Notes: generated by a model from the letters alone, not told the origin. 64,000 bases of DNA from Vibrio sp. J1-1 (GCF_021728395.1 NZ_JAKKCM010000016.1:1-64000), one strand, 5' to 3'. Shown: positions 9,635 through 18,976, numbered from the stretch's first letter. Numbers and translations: made by a program.

Positions 9635-10304
9635 ATTTCAATTCCGCCAATATTCTTGTTCCAGTTTTTAGCTCTGATTGGATATGGATTTTTCCGTTAT
9701 GACGCATCGCTCTCTCCTCTATACCTAGTAACCCTAGGTGTAGATTGGTATTTACTTTGCGTTTTATGTTAGTTATTTCAAAACCACTACCATTATCAGA
9801 GATAGATACTGTTATTTTTTCTTTATTAAAATCTAGATTAACGAAGATAGTGCTCGCATTTGCGTGGCGGATGGCGTTATTTACGGCTTCTTGGATTATT
9901 CTGAATAAATCAATTTTTAATTGTTGATTTATATTTGGGAAGTTGTCCTTAGATAAAAAGTCTATTTTGTAGGCTTGTGACGACGACATTTTTTCAAGAA
10001 GTCGTTTTATTACATCAATAAAACACAGTTCACTAATAACTCCCGGCCGAAGCTCGGCAGACTTAAGGCGAACTTTTTCTATCATGTCTTCAAGTAACTC
10101 TATCGAGTCATCAACTCGCTCGCTGCTATGACAACACTCTTTTCTGTGTAATTGTAAGTTGATTTGAATAGCAGTTAATATCTGCCCAAGATCATCATGC
10201 AGTTCCCTGGATATACTTGCTCTTTCTTCCTCCTTACTGTTTTGCAATTTTTGATTAAGAAAACGTATCCACCTATCTGGATCTTCAAAATTTACACCAT
10301 CCAT
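9624..10304 (-). CDS. Soluble NarX/UhpB-type sensor histidine kinase lacking an input domain
   Basis: The protein is about 226 residues from the ATG at 10302-10304. I prefer this to an ATG seven codons upstream because AAGAG lies five bases before it. It contains a HisKA_3 dimerisation domain with the phospho-acceptor His in ISRELHDDLGQILTAI, then an HATPase_c domain with the N-box QEAVNNAIRHANA and the G-box DNGSGF. No transmembrane segment, PAS or GAF domain precedes the H-box; only about 25 residues do. Input must therefore come from a partner or an internal signal. It is in an operon with the response regulator and is likewise AT-rich. Confidence 0.88.
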   Translation of the reverse strand: MDGVNFEDPDRWIRFLNQKLQNSKEEERASISRELHDDLGQILTAIQINLQLHRKECCHSSERVDDSIELLEDMIEKVRLKSAELRPGVISELCFIDVIKRLLEKMSSSQAYKIDFLSKDNFPNINQQLKIDLFRIIQEAVNNAIRHANASTIFVNLDFNKEKITVSISDNGSGFEITNIKRKVNTNLHLGLLGIEERAMRHNGKIHIQSELKTGTRILAELKYDL

Positions 10305-10410
10305 GTGGCTCTTACCCCGAGTCATAGAACCATTTTACTAGCAAAAAAACCAACACCCCACTAAACTAGTGTGCTAGTACGATTACTAATTATATGTATC
10401 TAAAGAGTGA

Positions 10411-10430
10411 TGCATTAATCCTTTAATGCA
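10411..10430. repeat. Inverted repeat TGCATTAA-N4-TTAATGCA
   Basis: TGCATTAA (10411-10418) and TTAATGCA (10423-10430) are perfect complements around TCCT. They lie about 110 bases upstream of the kinase start. This could be an autoregulatory operator for the two-component system or an mRNA hairpin; there is no T-run after it. Confidence 0.35.
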
Positions 10431-10857
10431 TTAGTTAACATTTTAATAACACTATTGTTTTTTTACATCAACTTAAATAAATAGAAGAAGAACCATCATT
10501 GTCACAGCAATATGTAGTGATAAATCTATTTTTATCGAACTACTGTTCCCTAAAATAAATAATATCTGATAATTTCAACTAATTAGAGGAAGAAAAGCAG
10601 ACATTTGTAACAATCAAACTTCTAATGGTAATCGCTATTTTATGGAAGCAAGGTCAACACTTGCGTAGAGTGACAATTGAGTAAGAGCTCTAGCCTAAAA
10701 AAGCAGATAATCAAGAGAGGAAAACTCACCATAACGGTTATCCCTTTCAAAAACAAACATATATCGAATAACAGCACATATATAGCTCATAATATTCCAC
10801 CCATCCTTCAGTAGACTCACTGTAAATAACGCTATCCTGGTTTTGTAGTTTCTAAAA

Positions 10858-10874
10858 ATCAGGGAATCCCTGAT
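10858..10874. promoter_or_regulatory. Palindrome ATCAGGGA-A-TCCCTGAT upstream of the protease operon
   Basis: This perfect 8-bp inverted repeat around a single base is centred about 97 bases upstream of the ATG at 10963. Compact palindromes of this size are typical activator or repressor sites. The adjacent response regulator is an obvious candidate to bind it, but that is inference from position only. A weaker ACCAT/ATGGT pair follows at about 10888-10913. Confidence 0.4.
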
Positions 10875-10962
10875 ATCGAAATTTAATACCATTCGTTATT
10901 TTTATTCGATGGTAGAGGATCTACCTGAGTAAATTGCTAAAAAATATAGTCAAGGATAACTA

Positions 10963-11583
10963 ATGAAACTCAGATCAAAGATGGCTGTGCTGCTATCAGC
11001 GCTTACGCTGTTTGCACCTATCGCACAAGCAGCCCAACTCCAATCACAAAACCTCAAGCAACTCATTGCCGAATCTGAAAGCATTATTTCAGGTCAGGTT
11101 CAAACCGTCACTGATGGCATTTCTGAGCAAGGCTTACCGTACACAGAAGTTACCATCAAAGTTAGCGACGCAGCATTAGGTAAACATGCCGAAGGTTCTG
11201 AATACACGTTTCGTCAATTTGGCTTGCTCAAACCTCGCACTCTGCCAAATGGCAACCAAATGCTAGCTGTAGCGCCAGAGGGTTTCCCACGTTGGAATCA
11301 AGAGGAAGTCGTTGTCGTGTTTATGCATAAAGCAGCGTCACTTACTGGTCTTCGCACAACGGCTGGCATGGCTCACGGTAAGTTCGTTATCCAAGGTGGC
11401 AAAGTGGTAAACGAGTTTGATAACCAAGGCATCTTTGAAAACCTAGAGTTTGCAGACGGTGCGCTTGCTCCATCTGAACAGAAAATGGTGAATACGGAAG
11501 GCGCATACAACGCAGTTGCTTTCATGAGCCTGCTAGGTAAAGCCGTGTCAGAGCAATGGATCAGCAATGGGAAGATGAAATAA
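10963..11583 (+). CDS. Secreted protein of unknown function, partner of the downstream metalloprotease
   Basis: The 206-residue protein starts with a clear Sec signal peptide (MKLRSKMAVLLSALTLFAPIA, cleavage likely after AQA near residue 23). The mature part is a mixed alpha/beta sequence without cysteines and no family I recognise. It includes a central VTIKVSDAALGKHAEGSEY and GLLKPRTLPNGNQML, ending in a Lys-rich tail. Its stop overlaps the protease start by one base (TAATG), so the two are almost certainly translated together. Inhibitor, chaperone or co-secreted subunit are all possible roles; none can be shown from the sequence. Confidence 0.75.
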   Translation: MKLRSKMAVLLSALTLFAPIAQAAQLQSQNLKQLIAESESIISGQVQTVTDGISEQGLPYTEVTIKVSDAALGKHAEGSEYTFRQFGLLKPRTLPNGNQMLAVAPEGFPRWNQEEVVVVFMHKAASLTGLRTTAGMAHGKFVIQGGKVVNEFDNQGIFENLEFADGALAPSEQKMVNTEGAYNAVAFMSLLGKAVSEQWISNGKMK

Positions 11584-14036
11584 TGAAACACAGTACATTA
11601 ACAATTGCGATTGCCGCTCTACTCTCTGCAGGTGCCGTACAAGCGGGTGGTCCACTATATACGACAGAAGATGGTAACCCGACTCCTTTCCTATGGGATA
11701 CCTCTAACGGCTCGATTCCAGTCTATGTTGACGGCGGCGAAGCCTTCACTTATGACTACGATGGCTCTGTATTTTTATCGATCGAACGAGCGCAGCAAGT
11801 CACTCAATTTGCGTTTAGTCAGTGGAATAATGTGAATACGTCAACATTCAGAGCAGATGTCGCGGGCACAATTGAACAGCAAACTGGCATTGCTGACGTA
11901 AATGGCTCTAACGCGCTTCAGTTTTATACGCAACAGAATGGTTACGGCTTCTGGATGCTTTACGATACTGATGGGAGCATCCTTGAGAACGTATTTGGTG
12001 TTCCTAAAACAGCGGTACTAGGTATCGCCTTCCCTGAGATTGCAGACGATAACAACGTGATTATCGAAGCAACTGCGGTTATCAACGGTTGGAACGTATA
12101 CGCCAATGACAATGCAGCCCTTCAAATTGCTGGCGTGTTCACTCACGAAATTGGACACGCAATCAACCTATCTCACTCTCAAACTAATGGCCATATCGGT
12201 TACAAAAGTAACCCGTCTACGCCAATATTCCCTGGTGTAAAAGGGTGTGATGTCGAAGCTGTTCATGCTCATGATACAGGTAATTGGTATTTGGGCGAAG
12301 TTAACCGCGCCGACCCTGAAATTATTGAGACTATGTACCCATTCATTGGTCACCATGGTGCAGGCGCGGTAGCACAAAGTACCGTTAACGTAACGGACGA
12401 CCGTGTTGCAATTTCTAACCTTTACCCAACCCAAGAGTACTTGAACCAGTTTGGCTCTATCGAAGGTACGCTGCGCTTAAAAGATGGCTCAACAGAGTAC
12501 AGCGGCGTAAACATTATCGCGCGTAATATTGATGACCCTCTATTTGACGCGGTATCAACTCAATCTGGTAGTTTGACTCAAGGTAAAGTCGGCCCTGATG
12601 GCTACTTTAAGCTCAATGGATTAACTCCTGGTCAAAGCTACGTTTTGTATACAGAGCAGATCAATGCCGGTGGCTATCCTACGCAGCCTTCCCGAATCCT
12701 TTCAGTTGCAGAGTATTGGAATGATAGCGAAAGCAGTAACCCGGTTTCAGATGATCCGTGTGACGCAACACCAATTGTTGCGGAGGCAGGGCAAACAAAA
12801 CAAGCAAACTTTGTATTTAACGGTTACCGAGATGGTGTGGAATTCAAGCAAGTCGTCTTCGCACATTTAACCGACCTAGCCAAAAATGGTAAGTCTTCAA
12901 TGGGGGTAGCAGGCAACCGAGGCTTTGTATGGAATGAGACGAAAGGCTTTAATGTTCTTCCTGACTATATCGGCGTCAACGCCGCCAAAATGAATGCAAA
13001 TGGCAGCAAACTGCTCGTTAACTCTGATCACGATAGAAACGGTGTACTTGCGCCGGCAATCTGGACTGAAGCAAATGGCGTGATGCCGCTAGGTGACCTT
13101 ACGGCTAACGCTTGTGGTGGTGCGAGTCAAATAGGTAAATCTTCCGCTTCTGGTTTAGATATCGATGCCTCGGGCAATACGGTTGTTGGTTTAGCGTATA
13201 AAGATGCAGATGGAAACGGAAGTTGTACCTCGTACTATACCGGCGATGTTGTACCGTTCATCTGGACGCCTAAACAAGGTATGCATGAGCTTGATACCAG
13301 CAACGTAGATTGGTCTAAGACGAGCTGGACTCGTGCACATGCGATTTCTGGTAACGGCGAAGTAGCGCTAGGTACTCTAGGTGGCTGGAAAGCTGTGGCA
13401 TGGGTCAACGAAGGCGAGATGATTAACCTTTACGATTCCGTTGGGGCAACCAATGCATACGCAGTATCACATGACGGTAAACAAGTGGCACTGGCTACCA
13501 ATAAAAACAACGTTCTACTATGGGATCACACTAAAGAAGGTGATGCCGCGTTTACAGATATTGGTGGTTTGGAGTGGTGTAACGATATACCACTTGTAAT
13601 GCTAGGTACGGATTTCTGTGAAAGCAGAGGCGCGGACTGGGTTCATGCTGCGATTGGCAAATATGCAGGGTTGACACCTTTTGATATGAGCGACAACGGT
13701 GATGTGATTGTCGGCCGTGGTGGTGACATTCGTACTGGCTTTACTGGTGCTCTTTACATCAAAGGCCTGGGCTGGATGACTCTAGATGAGTTCTATACTA
13801 AGCAAGGTGTCTTAGAAGCACAAAATTCCTACATGGATAACCCTATCTCTGTATCTGGTGCTGGTACGAAGATGGTGGGTGGTCTTACCGGTTACTCTGT
13901 GGCCTTCCATATAGACATGTCACATGTTTACGTTTGTGAAAACGGTGCTTCTGTGAAAACGGGGTTCCCGAACGGATTAGTTAATAAAATCGAATCCGGC
14001 GCTGAATTTGGCCGCTGTGAACACCTGACTGATTAA
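11583..14036 (+). CDS. Secreted metzincin-type zinc metalloprotease with HAF-like repeats
   Basis: The 817-residue protein starts at the ATG overlapping the upstream stop (TAATG). A longer reading would begin inside that gene and lose the signal peptide at the N-terminus. Layout: signal peptide 1-21; protease domain about 25-285 with the zinc site HEIGHAINLSH (His188, Glu189, His192, His198) and a Met-turn TMYPF near residue 251; a carboxypeptidase-regulatory-like beta domain about 290-385 (GSIEGTLRLKDG, GPDGYFKLNGLTPG); then about 400 residues of repeats with alternating LGDL, GLDIDASGNTVVGLA and ALYIKGLGW units like HAF extracellular repeats, probably a beta-propeller. The third-ligand motif has Asn where matrixins usually have Gly. 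It is likely exported and acts on extracellular protein. Confidence 0.85.
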   Translation: MKHSTLTIAIAALLSAGAVQAGGPLYTTEDGNPTPFLWDTSNGSIPVYVDGGEAFTYDYDGSVFLSIERAQQVTQFAFSQWNNVNTSTFRADVAGTIEQQTGIADVNGSNALQFYTQQNGYGFWMLYDTDGSILENVFGVPKTAVLGIAFPEIADDNNVIIEATAVINGWNVYANDNAALQIAGVFTHEIGHAINLSHSQTNGHIGYKSNPSTPIFPGVKGCDVEAVHAHDTGNWYLGEVNRADPEIIETMYPFIGHHGAGAVAQSTVNVTDDRVAISNLYPTQEYLNQFGSIEGTLRLKDGSTEYSGVNIIARNIDDPLFDAVSTQSGSLTQGKVGPDGYFKLNGLTPGQSYVLYTEQINAGGYPTQPSRILSVAEYWNDSESSNPVSDDPCDATPIVAEAGQTKQANFVFNGYRDGVEFKQVVFAHLTDLAKNGKSSMGVAGNRGFVWNETKGFNVLPDYIGVNAAKMNANGSKLLVNSDHDRNGVLAPAIWTEANGVMPLGDLTANACGGASQIGKSSASGLDIDASGNTVVGLAYKDADGNGSCTSYYTGDVVPFIWTPKQGMHELDTSNVDWSKTSWTRAHAISGNGEVALGTLGGWKAVAWVNEGEMINLYDSVGATNAYAVSHDGKQVALATNKNNVLLWDHTKEGDAAFTDIGGLEWCNDIPLVMLGTDFCESRGADWVHAAIGKYAGLTPFDMSDNGDVIVGRGGDIRTGFTGALYIKGLGWMTLDEFYTKQGVLEAQNSYMDNPISVSGAGTKMVGGLTGYSVAFHIDMSHVYVCENGASVKTGFPNGLVNKIESGAEFGRCEHLTD

Positions 14037-14055
14037 TTTTTAATGAAACTAAATC

Positions 14056-14086
14056 AGGTGGCTACTGTATTGATAGCCACCTTTTT
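14056..14086 (+). terminator. Rho-independent terminator after the metalloprotease
   Basis: AGGTGGCTA (14056-14064) pairs perfectly with TAGCCACCT (14074-14082), followed by T5. It ends the 10963-14036 operon and separates it from the subtilase gene. Confidence 0.85.
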
Positions 14087-14215
14087 CAAAAGAATTAATT
14101 TCGACTGACACCTTAATATCTTTCCAGAACAGGATATTTAAGAAAAGAAACACACCAAACCGCTTTCATTGAGTATTCAGCGGATTACTGGACGTTACTA
14201 TTTTTAGGGATGATT

Positions 14216-16042
14216 ATGAAAATACTAAATAAATCGCTAATTGCAATGGGCATTTGTTTGTCTTTTAGCGCACATGCGGCTGATGACCGTTACATCATTC
14301 AGGTGGACAGCGCCAACAAAGGCGTAGTTAAAAACCTGGCCAAAAAACTTGGTGCAGATATTAATGTCGAAGGTGAAGAGTTTTTTGCCGCGACCTTCAC
14401 AGGTAAGGACTTAACAACCGTTAAAGGACTTCTAAACAATCCACATATTCAACTTATCGAAGAAGACGCTAAGCGTAAGCTACTTAGTTACAGCGACGAC
14501 ATCGGTGATGCACGTGAAACTCAGTTAACACCTTATGCCGTATACCAATCACAAGCTGATCAACTCACTTTACAGCCAAATAATTTTATTAAGGTCTGTG
14601 TTATTGACTCGGGCTTAGACCGCTCAAACAATGACTTTGACTGGACAAGCATTACAGGCGATAACGACTCTGGAACGGGTAATTGGGATGAGAACGGCGG
14701 TCCACACGGCACGCACGTAGCGGGTACGATTGGTGCGGCAGACAACGGCTTCGGTATTATCGGCATGGCACCGGGCGTACCAATGCACATCGTTAAAGTA
14801 TTTAACGCCGATGGTTGGGGATACTCTTCAGACTTAGCGTACGCAGCAGAAAAATGTGCGGATGCAGGTGCTAACATCATCAATATGAGCTTAGGTGGTG
14901 GTGCTCCGACGACGGCAGAAGAGAATGCGTTCAAAGCCTTCACTAATGACGGTGGTTTAGTACTAGCAGCAGCAGGTAACTCTGGTAATGATGTCCTTTC
15001 ATACCCGGCAGGATACCAATCGGTAATGATGATCGGTGCGAATGACGCTAATGACCAAATCGCAGCCTTTTCTCAGTTCCCTGAATGTACAATCGTGTAT
15101 AACGGCAAGAAAGGCAAAAATAGCCAAGAAATCATTGATTCAACGTGTGTTGAAGTCACCGCTGGCGGCGTAAATACCCTATCAACCTACCCTGCTGACA
15201 TGGCTGCGACTTCAGTATTAGCCGCCGGAGAACAAGTCATCGCATCATCTGGGTTTACTTATTCGGCTCAGGGTGATGTTTCAGGCGAAGTACATTACAT
15301 GGGGTTAGGTAAACAAGTAGATACCAATGCCAGCGGCAAGATCTGTTTGATGGATCGTGGCGAAATCACCTTTGATGAAAAAGTCCTAAATTGTGAGACC
15401 TCAGGTGGTATCGGTGCCGTTATTGTAAACAACGTTGATGGTATGTTGAATGGCACCCTTGGTGAAACAACGGCAACCACGATTCCTGCGGTCGGTACTG
15501 ACTTAAAAGATCGCGAACTACTTCATGCATCGACAACCATTAGTGTCGAGATCGGCAGCTCTGACTACGGTTTTATGAGCGGTACGTCAATGGCGACACC
15601 AGGCGTCGCGGGTATGGCTGCGTTATTGTGGTCAAATCACCAAGAATGTAATGGTACTCAAATTCGTGATGCACTAAAACAAACAGCATTTGATGCAGGA
15701 GCGTCAGGCCGAGATAACTACTTCGGTTATGGTATTGTGAAAGTTGCAGATGCCAACGAATACTTGTTAGCTAATGGTTGTGATCAACAAGCAGCAGCGT
15801 ACATTGAACTGGCTACGTCAACTTACACCGCAAAACAGGGGCAAAAAGTCGACTTAGCTTGGTCAAATGCAACAGCACGTAAAGTAGACGTATATCGTAA
15901 CGGCGTAATCGTTTCTACAACGAACAACGACGGTGCTTATACAGATACGCTAACGAGCGACGCATATGGTATGTTCACATACCAAGTCTGTGACCAATCA
16001 AGCGGTAACTGCTCAAATCCATCGAGTGTGTCATTTGAGTAA
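14216..16042 (+). CDS. Secreted subtilisin-like serine protease (S8) with PA insert
   Basis: The 608-residue protein starts at the ATG at 14216, which has AGGGA five bases upstream; an ATG two codons earlier overlaps that site. Order of parts: signal peptide about 1-22; I9-type propeptide about 26-90; catalytic domain with Asp131 in VIDSG, His164 in PHGTHVAG, oxyanion Asn255 in AAAGNSGND, and Ser458 in SGTSMATPGVAG. A PA domain is inserted about 350-440 (GKICLMDRGEITF, VIVNNVDG). A C-terminal Ig/fibronectin-like domain about 530-608 follows. All catalytic residues are present. It has its own terminator and is co-oriented with the metalloprotease. It resembles secreted serine proteases of Vibrio and Alteromonas. 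Confidence 0.92.
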   Translation: MKILNKSLIAMGICLSFSAHAADDRYIIQVDSANKGVVKNLAKKLGADINVEGEEFFAATFTGKDLTTVKGLLNNPHIQLIEEDAKRKLLSYSDDIGDARETQLTPYAVYQSQADQLTLQPNNFIKVCVIDSGLDRSNNDFDWTSITGDNDSGTGNWDENGGPHGTHVAGTIGAADNGFGIIGMAPGVPMHIVKVFNADGWGYSSDLAYAAEKCADAGANIINMSLGGGAPTTAEENAFKAFTNDGGLVLAAAGNSGNDVLSYPAGYQSVMMIGANDANDQIAAFSQFPECTIVYNGKKGKNSQEIIDSTCVEVTAGGVNTLSTYPADMAATSVLAAGEQVIASSGFTYSAQGDVSGEVHYMGLGKQVDTNASGKICLMDRGEITFDEKVLNCETSGGIGAVIVNNVDGMLNGTLGETTATTIPAVGTDLKDRELLHASTTISVEIGSSDYGFMSGTSMATPGVAGMAALLWSNHQECNGTQIRDALKQTAFDAGASGRDNYFGYGIVKVADANEYLLANGCDQQAAAYIELATSTYTAKQGQKVDLAWSNATARKVDVYRNGVIVSTTNNDGAYTDTLTSDAYGMFTYQVCDQSSGNCSNPSSVSFE

Positions 16043-16050
16043 TAAAAAAC

Positions 16051-16077
16051 AAAGACCGCCTTTGGGTGGTCTTTTTT
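16051..16077 (+). terminator. Rho-independent terminator after the subtilase
   Basis: AAAGACCGCC and GGTGGTCTTT pair around TTTG with one G-U pair and are followed by a T6 run. Confidence 0.85.
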
Positions 16078-16260
16078 CATCAGCTCAATAACTTAGTTTT
16101 CGCTCCGCTAATTAAGCTCTAAACACTTAGAGGCTAGGATAAAAAAGCTAATTGCCGGAATATTGCACTTGCGCCTATCTCGATGTCTGATTCAATTGCT
16201 TTGCTTCAACAGACAAATCTTCTACTCTGAGAATAATCACCATTCAATGGAACTGAAGGA

Positions 16261-17151
16261 ATGTTAAAAGGCCGTGAGTACCCTTCCATCCGAGCATTAA
16301 GATCTTTTATTGCCGTTGCTAACCACCTGAGCTTTTCCAAAGCCGCTGATGAATTGTGTTTAACGCAAGGTGCGGTCAGCAAACAAATCGCCTCTTTAGA
16401 GCAGCTCGTGGGATTACCATTGATCAAGCGTGGTCAGAGTGGTGTGGAACTGACCGCAGAAGGTAAACGCTACTTACCACAGATAACGGAAGCACTAGAG
16501 ATCATCCAGCATGCCACTGCGAGCCTTATTCAGTTCAATACTGAACAGGAGTTGTTGACGGTTGATGTCACACCTTCTTTTGCCAGTTTATGGTTAGTGC
16601 CCAATATTGACGACTTCCACCAGCAATACCCGAATATAAGAGTCAAAATTCGCACTGGTGACGGTGCCATCACGAACATCAACAATGACAACGATCTCAG
16701 CCTTAGGTGCCTACCTCTTTCAACGCACTATGACTACAGCTACTTATTGTGTGAAGAGACTTTACTGCTGGTTGGTAGTACCAATATTCCACCGTTGGAA
16801 AACAAACAAGCCGCGAGTGATTATCCGTTTATCCCCCAAACCACTCGCCCTCAGCTTTGGGAACAATTCAAGATTGAACACGCACTAGAAAACCCGATTA
16901 CCTATCACTCAGTCGGATTTGAGCATTTCTATTTAGCTTGCGAAGCCGTAAGAATGGAAAAAGGCTTGGCCCTGTTGCCTGATTTTATGGCGCAATTTTC
17001 TATTCAGCGCGGCGACATTCAGCATATACAGAACATGACGTTGCAAAGCGGGTACGGCTATTATGTGGTGATTCCTAGCTACCGTTTAAACACCAGAAAA
17101 GTGTCGCTGTTTTACGCTTGGCTGAAGAGTAAATTGACGCACAATACGTAA
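16261..17151 (+). CDS. LysR-family transcriptional regulator, GcvA-like
   Basis: The 296-residue protein has an N-terminal winged helix (IRALRSFIAVANHLSFSKAA, TQGAVSKQIASLEQLVG) at about residues 10-65. The effector domain begins with LTVDVTPSFASLWLVPNIDDF, a form typical of GcvA-type members. AAGGA precedes the ATG. It lies directly upstream of, and in the same direction as, the GNAT-nitrilase gene, with about 107 bases between. A regulatory link is plausible but unproven. Confidence 0.88.
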   Translation: MLKGREYPSIRALRSFIAVANHLSFSKAADELCLTQGAVSKQIASLEQLVGLPLIKRGQSGVELTAEGKRYLPQITEALEIIQHATASLIQFNTEQELLTVDVTPSFASLWLVPNIDDFHQQYPNIRVKIRTGDGAITNINNDNDLSLRCLPLSTHYDYSYLLCEETLLLVGSTNIPPLENKQAASDYPFIPQTTRPQLWEQFKIEHALENPITYHSVGFEHFYLACEAVRMEKGLALLPDFMAQFSIQRGDIQHIQNMTLQSGYGYYVVIPSYRLNTRKVSLFYAWLKSKLTHNT

Positions 17152-17258
17152 GAAGGAAGGTTCTGGTTACATAACCTTAACCATGGTCGGTGTATGTATG
17201 GTTAAAAATATGGCATTCTCATCCATACTGTTTGAAAAGGATAAATGGATAGTAGTAT

Positions 17259-18788
17259 ATGGACAGCAACTCTCCCAAACTCTCTTTACGTACCATTGAG
17301 CCTACGGACTACCCAGAGCTCGCGGAATTGATGGACCTGGTATTTCCGGATGTTGGAGGCTCATGGCCGCGTCTGACCATCATGGATCTTATTCATCAGT
17401 TTCCGGATGGCCAAATTTGTATTGAAGATAACGGTAAGATTGTCGGTGCTGCGCTGACTATGAAGGTCGATTACAATCGAATCTCACTCCCTCACCTTTA
17501 CAGCGACATCATCACTGAAAACAACGTAATTCAAAACAAAGTCACTGGCGATGCCATGTACGGGCTTGATGTCTTTGTACACCCAGATTATCGCGGATTG
17601 CGTTTAGGACGTCGTCTGTATGATGCGCGTAAAGAGTTGTGTCGCAGTAAAAACTTTAAGGCGATATTAGCTGGTGGACGTATTCCTAATTACCATAAAT
17701 ACGCGGATGAATTAAGCGTTGCCGAATACATCGATAAAGTTAAGCGACGTGAACTTCACGATCCGATTCTGTCATTCCAACTGGCCAACGATTTTGATGT
17801 AAAGCGTATTATGCGTGGTTATCTACCGGAGGACGATGCGTCCATGGGCTACGCGACACTACTTGAATGGGACAATTTTTTCTACGAAGAGGATATTCAG
17901 TCTGTCCACGATGTCGAAAAAACGCTGATCCGTATTGGTGTCGTACAATGGCAAATGCGCGCGATGAACGATTTAGAAGATCTGCTGGATCAAGCTGAGT
18001 TCTTTATTTCTTCACTGGCGAACTACAAAGCCGATTTCGCTCTGTTCCCTGAGTTCTTTAACGCCCCGCTGATGGGTCTGCAAAACGATCAAAACTCTGT
18101 GGAAGCCATCCGGTTCCTCGCAGGCTTCACTGAAGAAATTAAAAACCGCTTCTCACAAATGGCGGTAACCTACAACATCAACATCATTGCGGGAAGCATG
18201 CCTGTGATTGAAGAGGACGGTAAACTCTACAATGTTGCCTACTTGCTCCAGCGTGATGGCGAGATCAACGCACAGTACAAAATTCATATCACACCACACG
18301 AGCAACGAGACTGGGTCATTGACGGTGGTGACAACGTTCAGGTATTTGAAACGGATGCAGGTAAAGTTGGCATTCTGATTTGTTACGACAGTGAGTTCCC
18401 TGAGTTGGGCCGAATGCTGGCTGAGCAAGGCGCGCAAATTGTCTTTGTGCCATTTTGGACGGATACCAAAAACGGTTACCAGCGCGTGCGAATTTGTTCT
18501 CAGTCTCGTGCTATCGAAAACGAGTGTTATGTGGCCATTGGCGGCAGTGTGGGCAACCTGCCTCGCGTGGATAACGTGGACATTCAGTATGCACAATCAG
18601 CGGTGTTCTCACCTTCCGACATTTACTTCCCACACGATGCGACCTTGACGGAAGCCAGCGCGAATACTGAAATGATTATTTTCGCGGATGTAGACTTAAC
18701 TAAGCTGAAACAACTCAATACGGAAGGCTCAGTGACCAACTTACGTCATCGCCGACTGGATTTGTACGGTGGCTTTACAAAAGCATAA
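17259..18788 (+). CDS. Fusion of a GNAT acetyltransferase and a nitrilase-superfamily amidohydrolase
   Basis: The 509-residue protein has two enzymes in one chain. Residues about 8-210 form a GNAT N-acetyltransferase with the acetyl-CoA loop VHPDYRGLRLGRRLYD. Residues about 225-505 form a carbon-nitrogen hydrolase with the complete triad Glu265 (FPEFFN), Lys341 (YKIHITPHEQR) and Cys375 (LICYDSEFPE). Such fusions are known in many bacteria, but I know of no settled substrate. The hydrolase might release an amine or acid that the acetyltransferase modifies. The ribosome-binding site before the ATG is weak. A CGCCAGC/GCTGGCG hairpin at 18806-18836 follows the gene. Confidence 0.88.
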   Translation: MDSNSPKLSLRTIEPTDYPELAELMDLVFPDVGGSWPRLTIMDLIHQFPDGQICIEDNGKIVGAALTMKVDYNRISLPHLYSDIITENNVIQNKVTGDAMYGLDVFVHPDYRGLRLGRRLYDARKELCRSKNFKAILAGGRIPNYHKYADELSVAEYIDKVKRRELHDPILSFQLANDFDVKRIMRGYLPEDDASMGYATLLEWDNFFYEEDIQSVHDVEKTLIRIGVVQWQMRAMNDLEDLLDQAEFFISSLANYKADFALFPEFFNAPLMGLQNDQNSVEAIRFLAGFTEEIKNRFSQMAVTYNINIIAGSMPVIEEDGKLYNVAYLLQRDGEINAQYKIHITPHEQRDWVIDGGDNVQVFETDAGKVGILICYDSEFPELGRMLAEQGAQIVFVPFWTDTKNGYQRVRICSQSRAIENECYVAIGGSVGNLPRVDNVDIQYAQSAVFSPSDIYFPHDATLTEASANTEMIIFADVDLTKLKQLNTEGSVTNLRHRRLDLYGGFTKA

Positions 18789-18805
18789 GGTCAATGACAA
18801 ACTCA

Positions 18806-18846
18806 CGCCAGCTTCTTTTATTTAAGGTGGCTGGCGGATGTTTTCT
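18806..18846 (+). terminator. Possible terminator after the GNAT-nitrilase gene
   Basis: CGCCAGC (18806-18812) and GCTGGCG (18830-18836) form a perfect 7-bp stem with a 17-base loop, followed by ATGTTTTC. The long loop and short T-run make it a weak candidate. Confidence 0.35.
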
Positions 18847-18976
18847 GCAAACTTTATCGGCCTGTATTCGAGAGGAGTATCATCCACTCTCGATAAGCGA
18901 TGCCAACGTAATATGATAACCAGACACTAAGGCTACGCTGCCTTTGCCTTTATTCCGAGAAAGTACGGGAAAGCTT

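Larger units (their letters stand above)
10305..10962. other. Long AT-rich divergent intergenic region (about 650 bp)
   Basis: This lies between the divergent two-component system and the protease operon. I see no convincing gene. A minus-strand frame of 65 codons at 10695-10892 has no ribosome-binding site and no recognisable family. The region carries two clear inverted repeats, annotated separately, and AAGGAT just before the ATG at 10963. Its length and AT content suit a complex regulatory region or part of an acquired segment. Confidence 0.5.

Noticed and set aside
10695-10892. 65-codon minus-strand frame in the divergent gap
   Set aside because: No ribosome-binding site, no recognisable domain, and the AT-rich composition allows chance frames.
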